A stretch of 64,000 bases of DNA from Geodermatophilus marinus (GTDB lineage Bacteria > Actinomycetota > Actinomycetes > Mycobacteriales > Geodermatophilaceae). Positions 1 through 10,249 of this stretch are shown piece after piece. The position numbers were made by a program, and so were the translations under genes. Every line of letters starts with the position of its first letter. Position 1 is the stretch's first letter. The DNA lies in contig NZ_QVQH01000004.1 in assembly GCF_003428645.1 (NCBI RefSeq), forward strand, positions 186,001 through 250,000, in the 5' to 3' direction. The notes below the pieces were generated by a model. The model made no database searches and was not told the origin of the DNA. It worked only from the letters and a program-made list of their open reading frames with translations.

Positions 1-253
1 CGTGTCTCCTCCTCGGTGTCGGGGAGGGGACCGTCCCACCGGGGACCGACGGTTCCCGGCGTCCTCGGGCCCGGTCGGGCCGGGCGGGCGCCGGCGCCCG
101 GCGCGCCGGTCACCGGCTGTCGTGCCGGCACTGCGGGCGGGCGGAGGAGGTGGCGGACCGGAACCGGCCGCGCACGGGGGCAGGCGGCCGGTACCGGTCG
201 TGCCCCACTCTGCGCCGCCCGACCTGAACGCGGCCTGAGCACCTCGCCGCGGG
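1..253. other. No gene recognised (downstream of response regulator)
   Basis: Short open frames here lack any recognisable domain and have the codon pattern of chance frames in GC-rich DNA. A 16-nt self-complementary GC stretch near 85-100 could fold as a hairpin beyond the 3' end of the minus-strand response regulator gene, but it has no T-tract and I do not call it a terminator. Confidence 0.5.
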
Positions 254-952
254 TCAGCCCCCGCCGCCGCTGACCACCGCCCGGTAGCCGACGCCGTGCA
301 CCGTGCGCAGCTCGACCACCCCCTCGCTGGTGGCGGCCACCTTCCGCCGCAGCCGGGACAGGTACTGGTCGAGGGTGTTGTCGTGCACCACCCCACCGGC
401 CGGCCACCCCGCGGTCACCAGGTCCCGGCGCGGGACCACCGCGCCCGCGGCGCCCAGCAGCGCGGCGAGCAGTCGGAACTCGATCGGGGTGACGGTCCGC
501 TCGCCGCCGGGCCCCACGAGCACCCGCCGGTGCGGGTCCAGGTGCAGTCCGTCGGCCCCCGCGGCCGGGGCGGCGCCCCCGGCCCGGCGCAGCACCGCCC
601 GCAGCCGGACCACGACCTCGTCGACGGCGAAGGGCTTGGCGATGTGGTCGTCGGCGCCGGCGGCGAACCCGGCCAGCACGTCGGGGAGCCGGCTGTGCGA
701 CGTGAGGAAGAGCACCGGCGTGCCGATCCCGCGGGAGCGGATCGCCTGGCAGACCTCCAGGCCGTCGCTGTCGCCGAGGCCGACGTCGAGGACGACGGCG
801 TCCACCTCCACGGCCCGCTGGTCGAGGACGGCCAGCGCGCTGCGGCCGTCCCCGGCGGTGAGCACCCGGAAACCCTCGGCCTCCAGGCCCCGGCGCAGCA
901 GCGTCCGGACCTCCGCCTCGTCCTCGACGACGAGCACCGTCCCCCCCGGCAT
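254..952 (-). CDS. OmpR/PhoB-family response regulator
   Basis: Predicted 232-residue DNA-binding response regulator. The receiver domain (about 1-115) starts TVLVVEDE, has the phospho-acceptor aspartate at about D56 (VVLDVGLG) and the conserved lysine at about K106 (HIAKPF). A winged-helix effector domain follows (about 135-225), with a recognition helix containing DQYLSRLRRKV and a final VHGVGYR wing. The ATG at 952 is chosen because it puts the beta-1 strand at the N-terminus; the frame stays open upstream but without domain content. It lies downstream of a histidine kinase on the same strand (1376-3358) and is probably its partner, although a small plus-strand gene sits between them. Target genes cannot be read from the sequence. 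Confidence 0.9.
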   Translation of the reverse strand: MPGGTVLVVEDEAEVRTLLRRGLEAEGFRVLTAGDGRSALAVLDQRAVEVDAVVLDVGLGDSDGLEVCQAIRSRGIGTPVLFLTSHSRLPDVLAGFAAGADDHIAKPFAVDEVVVRLRAVLRRAGGAAPAAGADGLHLDPHRRVLVGPGGERTVTPIEFRLLAALLGAAGAVVPRRDLVTAGWPAGGVVHDNTLDQYLSRLRRKVAATSEGVVELRTVHGVGYRAVVSGGGG

Positions 953-1031
953 CCCCCCATGCTGCCGCACCCGCGCCGCCGTCCGCGCCGCGCTCAGGAC
1001 GATTTCAGGTGCCGTGCGACAGGGTCGGCCC

Positions 1032-1391
1032 ATGCCTGACCCGCTGCGGACGACGGACCCCTGTCGACGACCCCGCGGGACGGGTCCCGCCGGGCGGGCG
1101 GTGCTGGTCGAGGACGCCTCCCCCTGGAGCCGGTCGTTCGCCGACGGCCTGCGCCTGCGCGGGTACGCGGTCACCGTGTCCGGCTCCCTGGCCGGGGGGC
1201 TGGCCGCCGCGATCGACGGCGACGCCGACCTGGTCTTCGTCTGCCGCCCCCCGGCCCCGTCGAGCGGGCACCGGCTGTCGGCCGAGCTCGCCGAGGCCCG
1301 GTCGCACGGCATGCGGGCCTCCGTCGTCCTGCTCGGGGACCCGGAGGCCCGCCGGGACGACCCGGGGGGACGGGGTCAGCCGGGCGGCTGA
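1032..1391 (+). CDS. Truncated pseudo-receiver domain protein
   Basis: A 119-residue protein that reads as the first two thirds of a response-regulator receiver: AVLVED (beta 1 with acidic residues), helix 1, a YAVTVSGS strand, then DLVFVCRPP where a normal receiver has the phospho-acceptor Asp. Here that position is Cys. A beta-4-like ASVVLLGD follows, but the conserved Lys strand and the last helix are missing. It starts 79 bp from and divergent to the response regulator, and its last 16 bp overlap the 3' end of the kinase gene on the other strand. It may be a non-phosphorylatable stand-alone receiver that modulates the neighbouring two-component pair, or a decaying fragment. The sequence cannot distinguish these. 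Confidence 0.55.
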   Translation: MPDPLRTTDPCRRPRGTGPAGRAVLVEDASPWSRSFADGLRLRGYAVTVSGSLAGGLAAAIDGDADLVFVCRPPAPSSGHRLSAELAEARSHGMRASVVLLGDPEARRDDPGGRGQPGG

Positions 1392-3358
1392 GCGCCCGCC
1401 CGCGCCGCGGGCAGGACCACGCGCACCGTCGTCCCCCCGCCGGGCGCGGGGGCCGCGGTCACGTCACCGCCGTGCCGGCGGGCGATCCGGCGGCAGATGG
1501 CCAGCCCCAGACCGGTCCCCGGCGGTCCCCCGTCGGCGGGCCGGGCGCGGACGAAGTCGCCGAAGACCTCCTCGTGGCGGCCCTCGGGGATGCCGACGCC
1601 CGCGTCCCGGACCTCCACCCACACCCGGTCGGCCCCGGGCCCGGCGCCGCCGTGCACGTGCACCCGGGCCGGCTCCCCCGGGCAGGCGAACTTCACCGCG
1701 TTGCCCACCAGGTTGGCCAGCAGCTGCCGGACCAGCACCGGGTCGACGTGCGCGACCGGCAGGTCGCCGACGTCGAACCGCGGCTCCGGCTCGTCGCCGC
1801 GGTCCACCAGGTGGTCGGCGAGGACGTCGTCGACCACGTGGGCGAGGGGGACGTCGACCGGGTCGAGCGCCGCGTCGCGGGCCGTGCTGTAGGCCAGCAG
1901 CCCGGTGACCAGGTCGCGCATCCGCCCGGCCACGGCCCGCGCGTGGACCAGCGCCTCGGCCGCACCGGGGTCGGCCGCGCCACCGGTGCCCCCGAGCACC
2001 CGCAGCCAGCCGTCGAGCGCGGCCAGCGGGTTGAGCAGGTCGTGGGCGACCACGCCGGCGAACGAGGAGAGCTCGGCCTGCCGCATCCGGTCCTCGGTGA
2101 CGTCGGTGTAGACCGCGAGCGCCCCCAGCTCGCCCTCCAGGGTGGGCAGCGGGCGGGCGGTCACCGCGAACACCCGCTCGCGGCCGCCGAGGTCGGTGTG
2201 CAGGTCGACCGGACCGACCTCCTCCCCCGAGACGGCCCGCACCATGGGCAGGTCCCGCAGCGGGACGAGCCGGCCGTCCGGGGTGCGCGGCGCGACCTCC
2301 TGCAGCCAGCGCGCCGGGTCGACCGACTCGGACTCGCCCGGGAAGAACTCCGCCGCCGCCGGGTTCCGGACGACGGTGCGCCCGGTCCGGTCCACCAGCA
2401 CGACCCCCTCCGGCAGCCGGTCGAGGACGGCGTCGAGCACCACCCGCTGGTCCTCGGCCCGCCGCCCCGCCACCCGCAGCTCGTCGACCAGCCGGTCCCG
2501 CTCGTCGCGGCCCAGGGCGAGGAGGAGGACGAGCACGGCGAGCACGAGCAGGAAGCCCTGCGCCAGGACGGCGCCGTCCTGGGGTGGCACGACGGCGAAC
2601 GGCCCGTCGCCGGCCAGGGTGAGCGCCAGGACGGCCGCCGTGACGACCAGGACCCACCCGGTGGCCACTTCCGTGGGCAGGCGCAGCGCCGCCCACACCG
2701 CGACCGGGAGCAGCGCGTAGGTCACCGGCCGGTCCTGGCCGGGACCGAAGACCAGCGCGACCGCGGCGGCGGTGACCGCCCCGAGGGCGACGGCCTCCGG
2801 GAGCCGGGGCACCCGGCCGACGGGGTCGCCCGGGCGGTGGCCGAGGACGCGGAGGCCCACGGTGGCCACGACCACCACGCCCCCCGCGTTGCGCAGCACC
2901 CAGATCGCGACCACGGCGGGGGCGTTTCCGGCGGCGTCCAGCAGGACCGCGGGCGGGCCGACGAGCGCGCTGGCGGCGGCGCCGGCGAACGCGCCCCCGA
3001 GCAGCCCGGTCAGCTGGCGGCGGGTGCGCAGCTCGCGCGCGGGACCGGCCAGCCGCGCCCAGACCGCGACGCCGACCACGGCCTGGACCACGGCGGCCGC
3101 GCCCAGCGCCACGGCGAGGCCGGCCGGGGCGCCCGTCAGGGCCGTCAGCACGGCGGCGACCCCGAACAGGGCGACGAGGTCCGCCCGCAGCCACCGGCGC
3201 CGCCACGTGCCGGAGAGCCACAGGAAGGCCACGCCGGCGGCCGGCCACACGAGGGCGAGGTCGGTGCCCTCCAGCCGGGTGGTCCGGCCGAGCAGCACGG
3301 CGGCGGCGAACGCGACGGCGAACGCCGCCGTCCGCAGCACCGGTCGCACGCCCGCCAC
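1376..3358 (-). CDS. MASE1-PAS sensor histidine kinase
   Basis: About 660 residues. The N-terminal half is a multi-helix membrane sensor of MASE1 type (begins with a hydrophobic helix followed by WPAAGVAFLWL). A PAS domain follows (LPEGVVLVDRTGRTVVRNPAA), then a HisKA dimerisation domain with the phospho-accepting His in FAGVVAHDLLNPL, and a HATPase_c domain with N-box NLVGNAVKF, G1 DAGVGIPEG and G2 GTGLGLAICR. There is no ATG. The GTG at 3358 is the first in-frame start after the upstream gene stops; GTG at 3349 or 3340 is also possible. It lies 26 bp downstream of the TPM-domain gene, so the two are probably co-transcribed. Ligand unknown. Confidence 0.85.
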   Translation of the reverse strand: MAGVRPVLRTAAFAVAFAAAVLLGRTTRLEGTDLALVWPAAGVAFLWLSGTWRRRWLRADLVALFGVAAVLTALTGAPAGLAVALGAAAVVQAVVGVAVWARLAGPARELRTRRQLTGLLGGAFAGAAASALVGPPAVLLDAAGNAPAVVAIWVLRNAGGVVVVATVGLRVLGHRPGDPVGRVPRLPEAVALGAVTAAAVALVFGPGQDRPVTYALLPVAVWAALRLPTEVATGWVLVVTAAVLALTLAGDGPFAVVPPQDGAVLAQGFLLVLAVLVLLLALGRDERDRLVDELRVAGRRAEDQRVVLDAVLDRLPEGVVLVDRTGRTVVRNPAAAEFFPGESESVDPARWLQEVAPRTPDGRLVPLRDLPMVRAVSGEEVGPVDLHTDLGGRERVFAVTARPLPTLEGELGALAVYTDVTEDRMRQAELSSFAGVVAHDLLNPLAALDGWLRVLGGTGGAADPGAAEALVHARAVAGRMRDLVTGLLAYSTARDAALDPVDVPLAHVVDDVLADHLVDRGDEPEPRFDVGDLPVAHVDPVLVRQLLANLVGNAVKFACPGEPARVHVHGGAGPGADRVWVEVRDAGVGIPEGRHEEVFGDFVRARPADGGPPGTGLGLAICRRIARRHGGDVTAAPAPGGGTTVRVVLPAARAGAQPPG

Positions 3359-3384
3359 CCCCTGCCCGGTCGTCCCGCGCGGCG

Positions 3385-5460
3385 TCAGAACCGCCCGCCG
3401 GCGCCCCGCCGTCCACGGCTGCCGGAGCCGCCGAAGCTGCCCGACCGCCGCCCGCCACCGCCGAACCCGCCGCCGGAGCCACCCGACCGCCGCCCGCCGG
3501 CCCCGCCGAACCCGCCGCCGCGGGACCCCCCGTACCCGCCGCCGCCCCCGCCGAAGAGGATCCCGCCGAGGACGAGGCTGCCGAGGTCCACGCCGCCGCG
3601 GCCGCCGGCGAACCCGCCGGGCACCGGGCCGTACCCGCCCCCGCCGTACCCGCCGCCCCAGCCGCGGACGTCGGACTGCGCCCGCTGCAGCGCCTGGTGC
3701 GCCAGCGAGCCGGCCAGCTGCGCCTCCCGCAGGGCGCCCTCCGGGTCGGTGCCCGCCCGGGCGGTCGCGACGTCGAGGTGCCGCTGCGCCTCGGCCAGCC
3801 GGGTGCGGGCCTCCGCGCCGACCGCCCCGCGCCGGGTGGCGATGAAGTCCCCGGCCGCGGCGATCCCCGAGCGCGCCGACAGCAGCGCCTGGTCCAGCGC
3901 GGCGGCGGCGCGGCGGGCGCGCGCCTCGGCGTCCCGGGCCGCGCCCAGGGCCGCGTCCAGCGCGGCGGCGGCCTCCTCCACCCGGCGCAGCGCGGCCGCC
4001 GGGTCGGGCAGCGCGCCGCCGTCGGGGTGCAGCGCGGTCCCCGCGGCGTCCAGGGCGGCCTCGGCCCGGGCGACCCGTGCGGACAGCCCGGGATCGGCGC
4101 GGGCGGCGAGCAGGGCCTGGGCCTCGGCGAGGTCCTCCTCGACCTCCGTGCGGACCGCGGCGACCCGGCCGGTCGCCGCCTCCAGGTCGGTCGCCAGCCG
4201 CGCCACGGCGTCGAGCAGGGTGGCGGTCTGGACGACGGCGTCCTCGGCTGCGCGCAGGTCCCCGACCGCCTGGCCGGGCTGCCCGGCGGCCAGGGCCGCG
4301 TCGGCCTCGGTGACCTCCTGCTCGGCGGCGGCCAGCCGGGCGCGGGCCTCGGTCAGGTTGTCGGCGACCGGCTCCAGCGCGGCGGCGGCGTAGCGCCGCT
4401 GCAGCGCGGCCAGCCGCTCGTCGTCGGCGGGCAGCCGGCCGTGCAGGGCGGTGATCCGCGCGCGCAGCCCGGCCAGGGCCTCCGGCGCGGTCCGCTCGAG
4501 GTCGCGCAGCCGGTCGAACGCCTCCGCCTGCTCGTCGAGACGGGCGTCGGCAGCGCCGGTGAGCGCCAGCACCTCGGCCAGCATCCGGCGGCGCGTCGGC
4601 TCGTCCTCCGGCACCTCGTCGTCGAGCTGCTGGCGCAGCGCGAAGGCCCGGCCCAGCTCCTCCTGCGAGGCCGCGAGCGCCTCCCCGAAGCCGGCCACGG
4701 CGTCCTGCCCGTACTGCAGCCGGGCGAAGTCCAGGTCGAGCTGCGAGGTCTTGACCGCCTCGTCCAGCTCGAGCAGGGCGGTGCTGGCCCGGGCCTCCAG
4801 CTGCTCGGTCGGGACACCGGCGTGCGGGTCGGGCGGGCCGGCCGGCTGCGGCGGCGCGGCCGAGCGCCGGCGGCGGGCCCGGCTGATCGCGTAGGCCCCC
4901 CCGGCCACCACGGCGATGCCCCCGACGACCGCGACGGCACCCAGGCCGCCGCCTCCGCCGTCCCCGCCGCCGGCCCCGTCGCCGGAGAGCCCCGCGGCCA
5001 GGGCGGTCGCCGCGCCGGCCCAGTCGTCCTCGGCCAGCGCCGGCTCGACGTCCTCGCGCAGCAGCCGCTGCAGGTCGGCGTCCGACACCGCCGCGTCCTG
5101 GGCCACCGAGACCCCGTAGCGCCGGTCCTCGACCGCCACGGCGAGCAGCACGTCGTCGACGCCCAGGCCGGAGGCCTCGGCGGTGGCGTCGGCCCAGGCG
5201 ACGCCGTCCTGGCCGTCGAAGGAGTCGACGTAGACGACGAACAGCTGCAGGCCGTCCTCGGCGCGCAGCCCGGCCAGGGCGTCCTCGACCTCGGCGGCCT
5301 CGGCCCCGGAGAGGACGCCGGCCCGGTCGGTCACCTCGCCCGGGACGTCGAAGGGGGGCTCGGCGAGCGCCGGCCCCCCGGTCAGCACGAGCCAGCCGCT
5401 CAGCAGCACCACAGCCGGCAGGGTGGCCAGCAGGGTGGGGACGGCGGGCAGCCGGCGCAC
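3385..5460 (-). CDS. TPM-domain secreted/membrane protein
   Basis: About 691 residues. An N-terminal signal sequence (LLATLPAVVLLSGWLVLTGG) ends in ALAEPP. A TPM domain follows (about 40-155; FDVPGEVTDRAGVLSG is its typical opening), then a transmembrane helix near 170-195 (VAVVGGIAVVAGGAYAI) followed by Arg-rich residues, a long Ala/Glu/Arg-rich coiled-coil segment (about 220-610), and a Gly/Ser/Arg-rich tail. The GTG start at 5460 has a good ribosome site (GGAGG, 8 nt upstream). TPM proteins are implicated in envelope maintenance and photosystem repair; here a cytoplasmic coiled coil and glycine-rich tail are inferred. It directly precedes the histidine kinase gene. Confidence 0.85.
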   Translation of the reverse strand: MRRLPAVPTLLATLPAVVLLSGWLVLTGGPALAEPPFDVPGEVTDRAGVLSGAEAAEVEDALAGLRAEDGLQLFVVYVDSFDGQDGVAWADATAEASGLGVDDVLLAVAVEDRRYGVSVAQDAAVSDADLQRLLREDVEPALAEDDWAGAATALAAGLSGDGAGGGDGGGGGLGAVAVVGGIAVVAGGAYAISRARRRRSAAPPQPAGPPDPHAGVPTEQLEARASTALLELDEAVKTSQLDLDFARLQYGQDAVAGFGEALAASQEELGRAFALRQQLDDEVPEDEPTRRRMLAEVLALTGAADARLDEQAEAFDRLRDLERTAPEALAGLRARITALHGRLPADDERLAALQRRYAAAALEPVADNLTEARARLAAAEQEVTEADAALAAGQPGQAVGDLRAAEDAVVQTATLLDAVARLATDLEAATGRVAAVRTEVEEDLAEAQALLAARADPGLSARVARAEAALDAAGTALHPDGGALPDPAAALRRVEEAAAALDAALGAARDAEARARRAAAALDQALLSARSGIAAAGDFIATRRGAVGAEARTRLAEAQRHLDVATARAGTDPEGALREAQLAGSLAHQALQRAQSDVRGWGGGYGGGGYGPVPGGFAGGRGGVDLGSLVLGGILFGGGGGGYGGSRGGGFGGAGGRRSGGSGGGFGGGGRRSGSFGGSGSRGRRGAGGRF

Positions 5461-5568
5461 GCGGGACCTCCAGTGTCGGGCTCGGCGAGACCCTACCCAG
5501 CGGAACGGGTCCGGCCGCCCGGTCGTGGGTAGGAGCCCGCCGGCCCACCCGGAACCCGAGGAGGACAC

Positions 5569-5919
5569 GTGCCCGAGCAGATCCCCGCCGCCGACCTGCC
5601 GCCGGGCACCGTGCGCCGCGCCGGCGACTGGGCGGTCGGCAACCGCGACGGGGAGTACTTCGCCGTCTCCCGCCGCTGCCGCCACCAGCTGGCCGACCTG
5701 TCGGAGGGCAGCGTCGACGCCGACGGCTGCCTGGTCTGCCCCTGGCACCAGGCCCGCTACGACGTGCGCTCCGGGCGGATGGTGCAGGGCCCGCGCGGGT
5801 TCCTGGGCTGGCACGGGCCGACGCCCGGGTACACGCAGTTCGTGCGCGCCTACGCCCGCGTGCTGCGGTTGCGGGTGCGCCGCGCCCTGCGCCGCGGCGA
5901 CGCCGTCGTCGTGGAGTGA
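5569..5919 (+). CDS. Small Rieske [2Fe-2S] protein
   Basis: A 116-residue stand-alone Rieske domain. Cluster ligands are visible as CRH, 17 residues, then CPWH (C-x-H-x17-C-x2-H). There is no oxygenase catalytic domain, so it is a Rieske-type electron carrier or a putative dioxygenase small subunit rather than a complete oxygenase. The start is GTG, with GAGGAGG 5 nt before it. It is divergent from the TPM gene (108-bp gap with promoters presumably for both) and faces the oppF-like gene tail-to-tail. No reductase or oxygenase partner lies nearby, so its redox partner is unknown. Confidence 0.85.
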   Translation: MPEQIPAADLPPGTVRRAGDWAVGNRDGEYFAVSRRCRHQLADLSEGSVDADGCLVCPWHQARYDVRSGRMVQGPRGFLGWHGPTPGYTQFVRAYARVLRLRVRRALRRGDAVVVE

Positions 5920-5935
5920 GCGGGACGCAGGCCGC

Positions 5936-5994
5936 GGCCCCCTCCAGGGCACCGCCCCGAGCGCAGCGAGGGGTGGGGAGGAGGGGGTCCTTCT
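5936..5994 (-). repeat. Post-stop GC-rich repeat element, single copy
   Basis: On the strand of the peptide-transporter ATPase gene this begins 2 nt after its stop with AAGGACCCCC and ends with a complementary GGGGGCC. In between is the core CCCCTCGCTGCGCTCGGGG, itself an inverted repeat. The same design recurs after the stop codons near 10250, 12376, 26239 and 32947. A transcription-terminator or mRNA 3'-end hairpin role is inferred from position and folding. Confidence 0.6.
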
Positions 5995-7121
5995 TCAGCG
6001 GCGCTCGACGGGGGTGTCCACGCCCTGGACGAGGGCATCGGTCTCCGGGTTCACCGCACCGCTGGCGCGCACCGACACCCCCTGCGTCGCCGCGACCTCC
6101 TCGGGGGACTTCGGGCGCAGCACGCCGTCCCGGATGTCCTCGGCCCAGTGGCAGCTCACCCAGCGCCCGGGTGCCAGCTCCCGCAGCGGCGGCGCCTCGG
6201 TGTCGCAGCGCGTCTCCTGCCGCCAGGGGCAGCGGGTGTGGAACCGGCAGCCGCTCGGGGGGTTGGCCGGCGAGGGCAGGTCACCGGCGAGCAGGATCCG
6301 CTCGCGCCGCTCCTCGACCTCGGGGTCGGGCACCGGGACGGCGCTCATGAGCGACCGGGTGTAGGGGTGCAGCGGCTCGTCGTACAGCGCGTCGGAGGGC
6401 GCCTGCTCCACCAGCGACCCCAGGTACATGACGCCGACGACGTCGCTGATGTGCCGCACCACCGCCAGGTCGTGCGCGATGACCAGGTAGGTCAGGTCCA
6501 GCCGCTGCTGGAGCTCCTCCAGCAGGTTGACCACCTGCGCCTGCACGCTGACGTCGAGCGCGGAGACCGGCTCGTCGGCGATGAGCAGGTCGGGCTCCAG
6601 GGAGATCGCCCGCGCGATGCCGATGCGCTGGCGTTGGCCGCCGGAGAACTCGTGCGGGTAGCGGCGCAGCGCGGCCGAGGGCAGGCCGACGGCGTCGAGC
6701 AGGCCGCGGATCTTCGCCGCGATCCCCTCCCTGCCGCCGCCCAGGCCGTGGGCGCGCAGGGGCTCGGAGAGCAGCGACTCGACGTTCTGCCGCGGGTCCA
6801 GGCTGCCGAGCGGGTCCTGGAAGACCATCTGCATCCGCCGCCGCACCGCCCGCAGCGGCTCGCCCGACAGCGACGCGACGTCCGTGCCGTCGAAGACCAC
6901 CTTCCCGGCAGTGGGCTCCACCAGCCGCAGGACGGCGCGGCCGAGCGTGGACTTCCCGCAGCCGGACTCCCCCACCAGGCCGTAGGTGGTGCCGCGGTCG
7001 ATCGCCAGGTCGACGCCGTCGACGGCGCGGACGTGGCCGACGGTGCGGTCGACGAACAGGCCCCGCTTGATCGGGAAGTGGACCTGCAGGCCCTCCACCC
7101 GCAGCAGGGGCTCGGCTGCGC

Positions 7122-7125
<4 letters not shown>
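5995..7125 (-). CDS. Peptide ABC transporter ATP-binding protein (OppF/DppF type)
   Basis: A 376-residue ATPase of the oligopeptide/dipeptide importer class. Walker A is GESGCGKST, the signature is [14 protein letters not shown], and Walker B is [12 protein letters not shown]. The C-terminal oligo_HPY extension ([12 protein letters not shown] and a Cys-containing CRFHTRCPW stretch) is present, as expected for OppD/OppF partners that carry an Fe-S site. The ATG at 7125 overlaps the stop of the preceding ATPase gene by 4 bp, indicating translational coupling. It is the last gene of the transporter operon; a post-stop repeat element follows. Confidence 0.92.
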
Positions 7126-8192
<1,067 letters not shown>

Positions 8193-8197
8193 CGCGA

Positions 8198-9121
8198 CTA
8201 CCTCCGGAACTTGGGGTCGAGGGCCTCTCGCAGCGACTCGCCGAGCAGCGTGAAGCCGAGCGCGACCACGATGATGCACAGCGCCGGGTAGATGGCCAGC
8301 TCCGGCCGGACGCCGAGGAACTGCTGCGCGTTGGCGAGCATCGCGCCCCACTCCGGCCGGCCCAGGTCGGGGTCGCCGAGGCCGAGGAAGGACAGCGCCG
8401 CCGCCTCGATGATCGCCGTCGCGAGCGACAGCGTCGCCTGCACGATCACCGGGGACAGCGAGTTGGGCAGCACGTGCCCGAAGACGATCCGGCCGCGTCT
8501 GACGCCGAGCGCGCGGGCGGCCAGCGCGTAGTCGCTGTTGCGCTGGGAGAGCATCGACCCGCGCAGCAGCCGGGCGAAGACCGGCACCTGGGTCACCGCG
8601 ATCGCGATGACCAGCGAGTACTGGTTCTGGCCCAGCAGCACGGAGATGCTGATCGCCATCAGCAGGCCCGGGATGGACAGCAGGATGTCGACGAACCGCA
8701 TGACGACGCTGTCCACCCACCCGCCGAGGGCGCCGGCCAGCACGCCGATGGCCATGCCGACGACGGCGCCGAGCAGGGTGGAGACGACGCCGATCAGCAG
8801 CGACTGGCGCGAGCCGACGATCAGCCGCGACAGCACGTCCCGGCCGAGGTTGTCCACGCCGAGCGGGAAGCCCTCCCGGCTGCCGGGGATGTACCCGGGC
8901 CGGATCTCCGACAGCAGGGTCTGCGCCAGGGGGTCGCGCGGCGCCAGCCAGGGCGCGAACGCGGCCACCAGCAGGAACACCACGACGATGACCGCACCGG
9001 CGATGGCCACCGGGTCGCGCCGCAACCGGCGGAAGGCGCTCCTGGTGAGCGAGACGCCACCCTCACCCTCGGGCACCTGGCCGGCCCGGGCGGCGAGCTC
9101 GTCGATGCGCCGCCGCTTCAC
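8198..9121 (-). CDS. Peptide ABC transporter permease (DppC/OppC type)
   Basis: Roughly 307 residues. It has the N-terminal OppC helix ([24 protein letters not shown]), a periplasmic-side loop ending [19 protein letters not shown] (the DppC/OppC hallmark), and five further helices with the EAA loop [20 protein letters not shown] that docks the ATPase. I chose the GTG at 9121. A TTG at 9139 overlapping the dppB stop (TTGA) is equally possible and would add six residues. It is co-transcribed with dppB upstream and oppD downstream. Confidence 0.9.
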   Translation of the reverse strand: MKRRRIDELAARAGQVPEGEGGVSLTRSAFRRLRRDPVAIAGAVIVVVFLLVAAFAPWLAPRDPLAQTLLSEIRPGYIPGSREGFPLGVDNLGRDVLSRLIVGSRQSLLIGVVSTLLGAVVGMAIGVLAGALGGWVDSVVMRFVDILLSIPGLLMAISISVLLGQNQYSLVIAIAVTQVPVFARLLRGSMLSQRNSDYALAARALGVRRGRIVFGHVLPNSLSPVIVQATLSLATAIIEAAALSFLGLGDPDLGRPEWGAMLANAQQFLGVRPELAIYPALCIIVVALGFTLLGESLREALDPKFRR

Positions 9122-9135
9122 GTCCCCGATCGCCG

Positions 9136-10140
9136 TCAACTCACCCTCACCCTCGGGTCGAGCAGGCCGTAGGAGATGTCGACCAGCAGGTTCACCAGCA
9201 CGTACATGATCGCCAGCAGCAGGACGAAGCCCTGCAGCAGCGCGTAGTCGCGGCCGAAGATGGCGTCGTAGATGGCCGATCCCACCCCGCCGAAGGCGAA
9301 CACCGTCTCGGTGAGCACCGCGCCCGACAGGAGCAGGCCGGTCTGCAGGCCGATCGTGGTCGACACCGGCAGCAGGGCGTTGCGCAGGATGTGCCGGCGG
9401 CGCACGGTCTGCGTGGCCAGCCCCTTGGCGTTCGCCGTCCGCACGTAGTCCTCGTTCACCACGTCGAGCACCGACGCGCGGGTGATCCGGACGATGATCG
9501 CCAGCGGGATGGTGCCCAGCGCGATGCCGGGCAGCACGAGGTGGGTGAAGGCGTCCCAGGCGGCGTCCCACTCGCCGGTCAGCACCCCGTCGAGCACGTA
9601 GAAGTTGGTCACCCGGGTGGCGTCGATGCGCACCTCCTGGCGGCCCGAGCCGGGCAGCCAGCCCAGCTCCACGGCGAACACCAGGCGCAGCAGGTAGGCG
9701 AGGAAGAAGACCGGGATCGCCACGCCGAGCAGCGAGCCGATGACCGACGTCGAGTCGATCCAGCTGCCGTGCCGGCGGGCGGCGAGGTAGCCCAGCGGGA
9801 TGCCGACGCCGATCGCGAAGACCATCGCGAAGAGGGTCAGCTCGATGGTGCCGGGCATCCGCTCGAGGAACTCCTCGGTGACGGGGCGGCCGGTGCGGGT
9901 GGAGTTGCCGAAGTCCAGCTGCACGGCACGGCCGAGGAACCGCAGGTACTGCACGTAGATCGGCTGGTCGAGGCCGAACAGCTCGTTGTAGCGGGCGATC
10001 GCCTCGGGTGTGGCGCGCTCGCCGAGGGCGGCCTGGGCCGGCCCGCCGGGGAGCGCCCGCAGCCAGGCGAAGAGCAGGACCGACAACCCCAGCAGGATCG
10101 GGATCAGCTGCAGGAGCCGCCGGACGACGAAGCGGAGCAC
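9136..10140 (-). CDS. Peptide ABC transporter permease (DppB/OppB type)
   Basis: 334 residues, the usual length for DppB. It opens with FVVRRLLQLIPILLGLSVLLF, carries the family motif LPGGPAQAALGERATPEAI near 30-48, and has an EAA loop (DYVRTANAKGLATQTVRRRH). Six helices are predicted. The GTG at 10140 is the only reasonable start. The gene is separated from the binding-protein gene by about 110 bp that contain a strong hairpin (10179-10218), so the permease genes are probably expressed at a lower level than the binding protein. Confidence 0.92.
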   Translation of the reverse strand: MLRFVVRRLLQLIPILLGLSVLLFAWLRALPGGPAQAALGERATPEAIARYNELFGLDQPIYVQYLRFLGRAVQLDFGNSTRTGRPVTEEFLERMPGTIELTLFAMVFAIGVGIPLGYLAARRHGSWIDSTSVIGSLLGVAIPVFFLAYLLRLVFAVELGWLPGSGRQEVRIDATRVTNFYVLDGVLTGEWDAAWDAFTHLVLPGIALGTIPLAIIVRITRASVLDVVNEDYVRTANAKGLATQTVRRRHILRNALLPVSTTIGLQTGLLLSGAVLTETVFAFGGVGSAIYDAIFGRDYALLQGFVLLLAIMYVLVNLLVDISYGLLDPRVRVS

Positions 10141-10178
10141 GCGCTCGGGTCACCTCTCACGGGCTGACGGTACCGGCC

Positions 10179-10249
10179 GGCTCGCGGCGGGCTCCCTTGG
10201 AGGGGCCCGCCGCGAGCCTGCGAGCGGTGGAGGGCGAGGGGTTCCTCCC
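10179..10249 (-). repeat. Post-stop element with 14-bp hairpin between oppA-like gene and dppB-like gene
   Basis: Perfect inverted arms of 14 nt (10179-10192 and 10205-10218; GGCTCGCGGCGGGC) enclose a 12-nt loop, 31 nt beyond the binding-protein stop. Sequence next to the stop resembles the AAGGACCCC start of the other post-stop elements. As it sits inside the operon, partial termination or 3'-end protection of the upstream mRNA, giving excess binding protein, is the likely role (inference). Confidence 0.65.

Noticed and set aside
1376..5548. Single 1390-residue minus-strand frame joining the kinase to upstream sequence
   Set aside because: The upstream part is in a different frame from the TPM-domain gene and is a shadow of it; only the part after 3358 has kinase domains.
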